This document shows positions 6,426 to 7,836 of a stretch of DNA of 7,836 nucleotides, in pieces. Positions within the stretch are counted from its first letter, which is position 1; every line of letters begins with the position of its first letter. A program made the translations under genes and the position numbers. The notes under the pieces are model-generated. The model was not told the origin of the DNA. It was given only the letters and a program-made list of their open reading frames with translations, and did not search any database. This DNA is from Propionibacteriaceae bacterium (GTDB taxonomy: Bacteria; Actinomycetota; Actinomycetes; Propionibacteriales; Propionibacteriaceae), in NCBI GenBank assembly GCA_021323255.1, contig JAJTCL010000125.1, forward strand, positions 1 to 7,836, in the 5' to 3' direction.

Positions 6426-6640
6426 CTGGCCGTTCCAATTCCCCACTCAGGCTCGAAACAGTAGGTGCGGAGGCGATCGTTCGCGACCGTCGGGTAGGTC
6501 GGCTCAGCTGCTGTTTGGACGAGCGAGCCGAGCACGACACCTCGAGTAAGAGTGACTGACGGGATTCACGGTGGCGTGCGAGCGAGCGAGGAAGACAGCT
6601 GCTTTCCGGGCCGACCGGGCGCGACCGAGCAGGAGAAATG

Positions 6641-6649
6641 GGAAGGGAA
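6641..6649 (+). promoter_or_regulatory. Purine-rich RBS before 7-codon mini-ORF
   Basis: GGAAGGGAA ends 5 nt before ATG 6655. It is too far (28 nt) from ATG 6678 to serve the LysM gene directly, so it argues that the mini-ORF is where ribosomes load. Confidence 0.4.
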
Positions 6650-6654
6650 CCGGC

Positions 6655-6678
6655 ATGCCAGAGCGAGCGGTTTGTTGA
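6655..6678 (+). CDS. 7-codon leader ORF ending on LysM start
   Basis: This frame reads MPERAVC and then TGA (6676-6678). The A of the stop is the A of ATG 6678, the LysM gene start (TGATG). It has the strong purine-rich ribosome binding site, while the LysM start itself has none. It probably serves termination-reinitiation, as the bridging mini-ORF at 1537-1578 may do. The overlap and the site are visible; the role is inferred and chance is possible. Confidence 0.35.
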   Translation: MPERAVC

Positions 6679-7814
6679 TGGCTCGGTTGATTCGTGGCCT
6701 TGGTTCACTCGCTGTCCTGCTGCTCGGCACTGCCGGCGTTCCCGCCGCCTTGGCTGTCCTGGGCGGCAATCCGCTTCCGGATGAGCTGTCCTGGAGCGCC
6801 ATACGGCTGCTGCTGGCTACACCGGTCGACGGCACGATCCTGGTCGGACTGATCACTGTCGTCGGGTGGCTGGCGTGGCTGGTCTTCATGGTGTCGGTGT
6901 TGAGTGAGTTGGTAGCGCTCGTTTCCCGGCAGCGCATTTTGATCCGCCTGCCAGGCCTTGCTGGGCCGCAGCGATTTGCCGCGGGACTCTTGATTTCGGT
7001 GATCACGATGATCTCCGCGCCGTACGCCGTTCAGGCCAATCCCGACTCGAGCCACCAGGTCGCAGCGCGCGCGGCGCCTGAGCCGACGGCTCTGATCATC
7101 GAGGAGGCGGAGACTCAAACGCCCGCCCCGGCAGCTCCGCGGACTGAGCGAGTTGATCATTCCACCCAGCATGTGGTGCAAGCCGGTGACGATCTGTGGA
7201 GCCTTGCCGAGCGGTACTACGGGAACGGCCGCGAATGGCGGAAAATCGCAGCAGCGAATCCGACAGTGCTGACCGGCGGGCCTGACCGGCTGCAGGTCGG
7301 CTGGCGACTCAAGATCCCCGATCTCGATCAAGACCTGGCTGCAGGGGACCGCAAGATCACCGTACGCCGCGGGGACACGCTCTCCTCGATTGCCGAGCGC
7401 GAGCTCGGCTCGGCAACTCGCTGGACAGACATTTTTCAGGTCAATCGAGCTCAGTTGAGCGATCCTGACGAGCTTGCTGTCGGTATGCGGCTGGTGCTGC
7501 CGGAGCTAGAGGGGAAGCACGCGGCCAAGACCGGGTCGAAAGCCCATGATCAGCAACGTCGGACTGATCAATCGGAGCACCAACGGGGTGATCAGCGGGC
7601 TGGCCTGGCGGCGGCGCATTCAGCTCCAGACCAGGCAACGCGGCCGACGGATCGTCCATCCGCCACAAGCGACCCGTCCTGTCGAGGTCGCGCTCGGGCA
7701 GCGGCAACGGCCGTTGAGCCTGCGCACGCTGGACCGTGCCATGCGGGCGATCGCGGCGCATTGCAGGGCCTCCGAGACCGCCCCGCCCCCACTGCAGCTG
7801 GCCTTGATCGGTGA
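6678..7814 (+). CDS. Membrane-anchored double-LysM protein, frame lost after LysM2
   Basis: From ATG 6678 the protein opens with MARLIRGLGS. Membrane helices lie at about 9-28, 54-78 and 99-120, and there is a conserved-looking GGNPLP at 29-34. An Ala/Pro-rich linker leads to two LysM domains: about 165-214 (VVQAGDDLWSLAERYYGNGR to LKIP) and 227-275 (VRRGDTLSSIAERELG to LVLP). LysM binds the glycan strands of peptidoglycan, so the protein probably sits at the membrane/wall boundary by the pilus. The frame stays open to TGA 7812-7814, but residues after about 280 (Q/R/D/H/A-rich, no domain) look like an out-of-frame reading. From about 7546 the real coding signal lies in the +1 frame. The true end is therefore probably near 7510-7550 in this frame, or the gene continues by fusion. 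The frame is open upstream to GTG 6552, but that extension is hydrophilic and unlike the family. Confidence 0.75.
   Translation: MARLIRGLGSLAVLLLGTAGVPAALAVLGGNPLPDELSWSAIRLLLATPVDGTILVGLITVVGWLAWLVFMVSVLSELVALVSRQRILIRLPGLAGPQRFAAGLLISVITMISAPYAVQANPDSSHQVAARAAPEPTALIIEEAETQTPAPAAPRTERVDHSTQHVVQAGDDLWSLAERYYGNGREWRKIAAANPTVLTGGPDRLQVGWRLKIPDLDQDLAAGDRKITVRRGDTLSSIAERELGSATRWTDIFQVNRAQLSDPDELAVGMRLVLPELEGKHAAKTGSKAHDQQRRTDQSEHQRGDQRAGLAAAHSAPDQATRPTDRPSATSDPSCRGRARAAATAVEPAHAGPCHAGDRGALQGLRDRPAPTAAGLDR
7507..7546 (+). other. Apparent frame switch inside LysM gene
   Basis: The frame of the two LysM domains must change to +1 here. The +1 frame is closed by TAG at 7507-7509, so the switch lies after it. 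A G4 run sits at 7511-7514; with one G fewer the text would read LPELEG, then STRPRPGRKP, then MISNVGLINR, an unbroken proline-rich linker. It is either an indel (mutation or sequencing error) or a true gene boundary with a new start at ATG 7546. Confidence 0.55.
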
Positions 7815-7836
7815 AACCGAGATCGAGTTCCGTATG
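7546..7836 (+). CDS. Probable second half of LysM/BTAD-type protein (partial)
   Basis: An open frame of 97 codons from ATG 7546 to the window end, without a stop. It starts MISNVGLINRSTNGVISGLA, then the basic W-R-R-R-I-Q, an R-Q-R-G-R-R-I stretch, and 'PLSLRTLDRAMRAIAAHCR', ending TEIEFRM. The weak Gly-rich helix followed by an arginine cluster, then a leucine/alanine helix, is the pattern I know after the LysM region in large actinobacterial Tad-locus proteins that end in a BTAD (bacterial transcriptional activator) domain. That domain is beyond the window and is not seen here. Support for the frame: the three TGATCA sites (7547, 7565, 7589) fall as NTG-ATC-A, their usual phase in the other genes. 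No strong ribosome binding site precedes ATG 7546. It may be a separate gene or a detached C-terminal half. Confidence 0.65.
   Translation, partial: MISNVGLINRSTNGVISGLAWRRRIQLQTRQRGRRIVHPPQATRPVEVALGQRQRPLSLRTLDRAMRAIAAHCRASETAPPPLQLALIGETEIEFRM

Larger units (their letters stand above)
6357..6677 (+). other. About 320 nt without a convincing gene
   Basis: Between tadC and the LysM gene I see no firm gene and no clear sigma-70-like promoter. The stretch holds a 13-bp palindrome, a direct repeat, a weak bulged hairpin (GGAAACGG at 6411-6418 with CCGTTCC at 6430-6436), three copies of GAGCGAGC (6521, 6580, 6661) and a mini-ORF with a good ribosome binding site. A 67-codon frame (6356-6559) starts on the tadC stop but shows no recognisable domain and weak third-position GC bias. 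It is the one break in an otherwise tightly packed operon, so it may hold a second promoter or a lost gene. Confidence 0.5.
230..7594. repeat. Dispersed palindrome TGATCA, 25 copies
   Basis: TGATCA starts at 230, 239, 1098, 1116, 1185, 1203, 1538, 2274, 2659, 2795, 2905, 3066, 3303, 3910, 3948, 4628, 4829, 5381, 6850, 7000, 7093, 7154, 7547, 7565 and 7589. At roughly 62% GC, about one copy would be expected in this length. Eighteen lie in phase NTG-ATC-A (hydrophobic residue then Ile), three in NNT-GAT-CAN, and four use a TGA stop codon. Codon choice in membrane segments explains part of the excess, not all. GATC itself is abundant. A highly iterated palindrome or a methylation-linked motif is possible. 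Confidence 0.6.

Noticed and set aside
6411..6436. Intrinsic terminator after tadC
   Set aside because: The stem is bulged, the loop is 11 nt and no U-run follows; too weak to call.
6356..6559. 67-codon frame starting on the tadC stop
   Set aside because: The TGATG overlap is suggestive, but the product has no domain, helix or signal, and third-position GC is only about 60%. Kept as part of the gap description.
6552..6677. N-terminal extension of the LysM protein from GTG 6552
   Set aside because: It encodes a hydrophilic, non-conserved stretch with no ribosome binding site; MARLIRGLGS at 6678 matches the expected membrane start.
1..7836. tRNA, rRNA, CRISPR arrays, insertion sequences
   Set aside because: I looked for cloverleaf-like arms, regularly spaced repeats, transposase motifs and terminal inverted repeats and saw none.

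Overview
The window reads as a high-GC Gram-positive genome, almost certainly an actinomycete (Actinomycetota). The grounds are the GC-rich third codon positions, the tightly packed ATGA-overlapping genes, a ParA-like protein with the 'GSPGVTT' P-loop typical of actinobacterial Tad loci, and a membrane/LysM protein of a kind I know only from that phylum. I cannot place it to genus.

The whole window is one Tad-type (tight adherence, type IVc-like) pilus locus read on the + strand. Positions 1-87 are a leader with two hairpins and a good ribosome binding site. Next come four small pilin or pseudopilin genes (88-279, 283-660, 657-1100, 1097-1540), each with an acidic-x-R-G motif just before a hydrophobic helix. 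The assembly machinery follows: a CpaB/RcpC-like SAF-domain membrane protein (1575-2276), a TadZ/CpaE-like ParA-family protein (2283-3068), the TadA/CpaF secretion ATPase (3071-4597), and the platform proteins TadB (4594-5469) and TadC (5466-6356). Most junctions are ATGA overlaps or gaps of a few bases, so this looks like one translationally coupled operon. The exception is the 34-nt gap after the fourth pilin gene, which is bridged exactly by a 13-codon mini-ORF.

After tadC comes about 320 nt without a convincing gene (6357-6677). It holds a 13-bp palindrome, a direct repeat and a 7-codon mini-ORF with a strong ribosome binding site that ends on the next start codon. Then comes a three-helix, double-LysM protein (from 6678). 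Its genuine coding signal leaves that frame shortly after the second LysM domain. The continuation, a glycine/arginine-rich segment followed by a conserved helix region running off the window, is in the +1 frame (open from ATG 7546 to the end). The gene is therefore split, naturally or by a one-base indel; removing one G from the G4 run at 7511-7514 would fuse the parts.

Working model: TadZ positions the TadA motor, TadA powers TadB/TadC, and the small pilins are assembled through or onto the envelope with help from the SAF protein. The LysM protein probably ties the system to peptidoglycan and, from family knowledge, may link it to regulation. No prepilin peptidase (TadV/CpaA) lies in the window. 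A second layer of signal is the palindrome TGATCA, which occurs 25 times where about one copy is expected from base composition, four of them exactly on stop codons.
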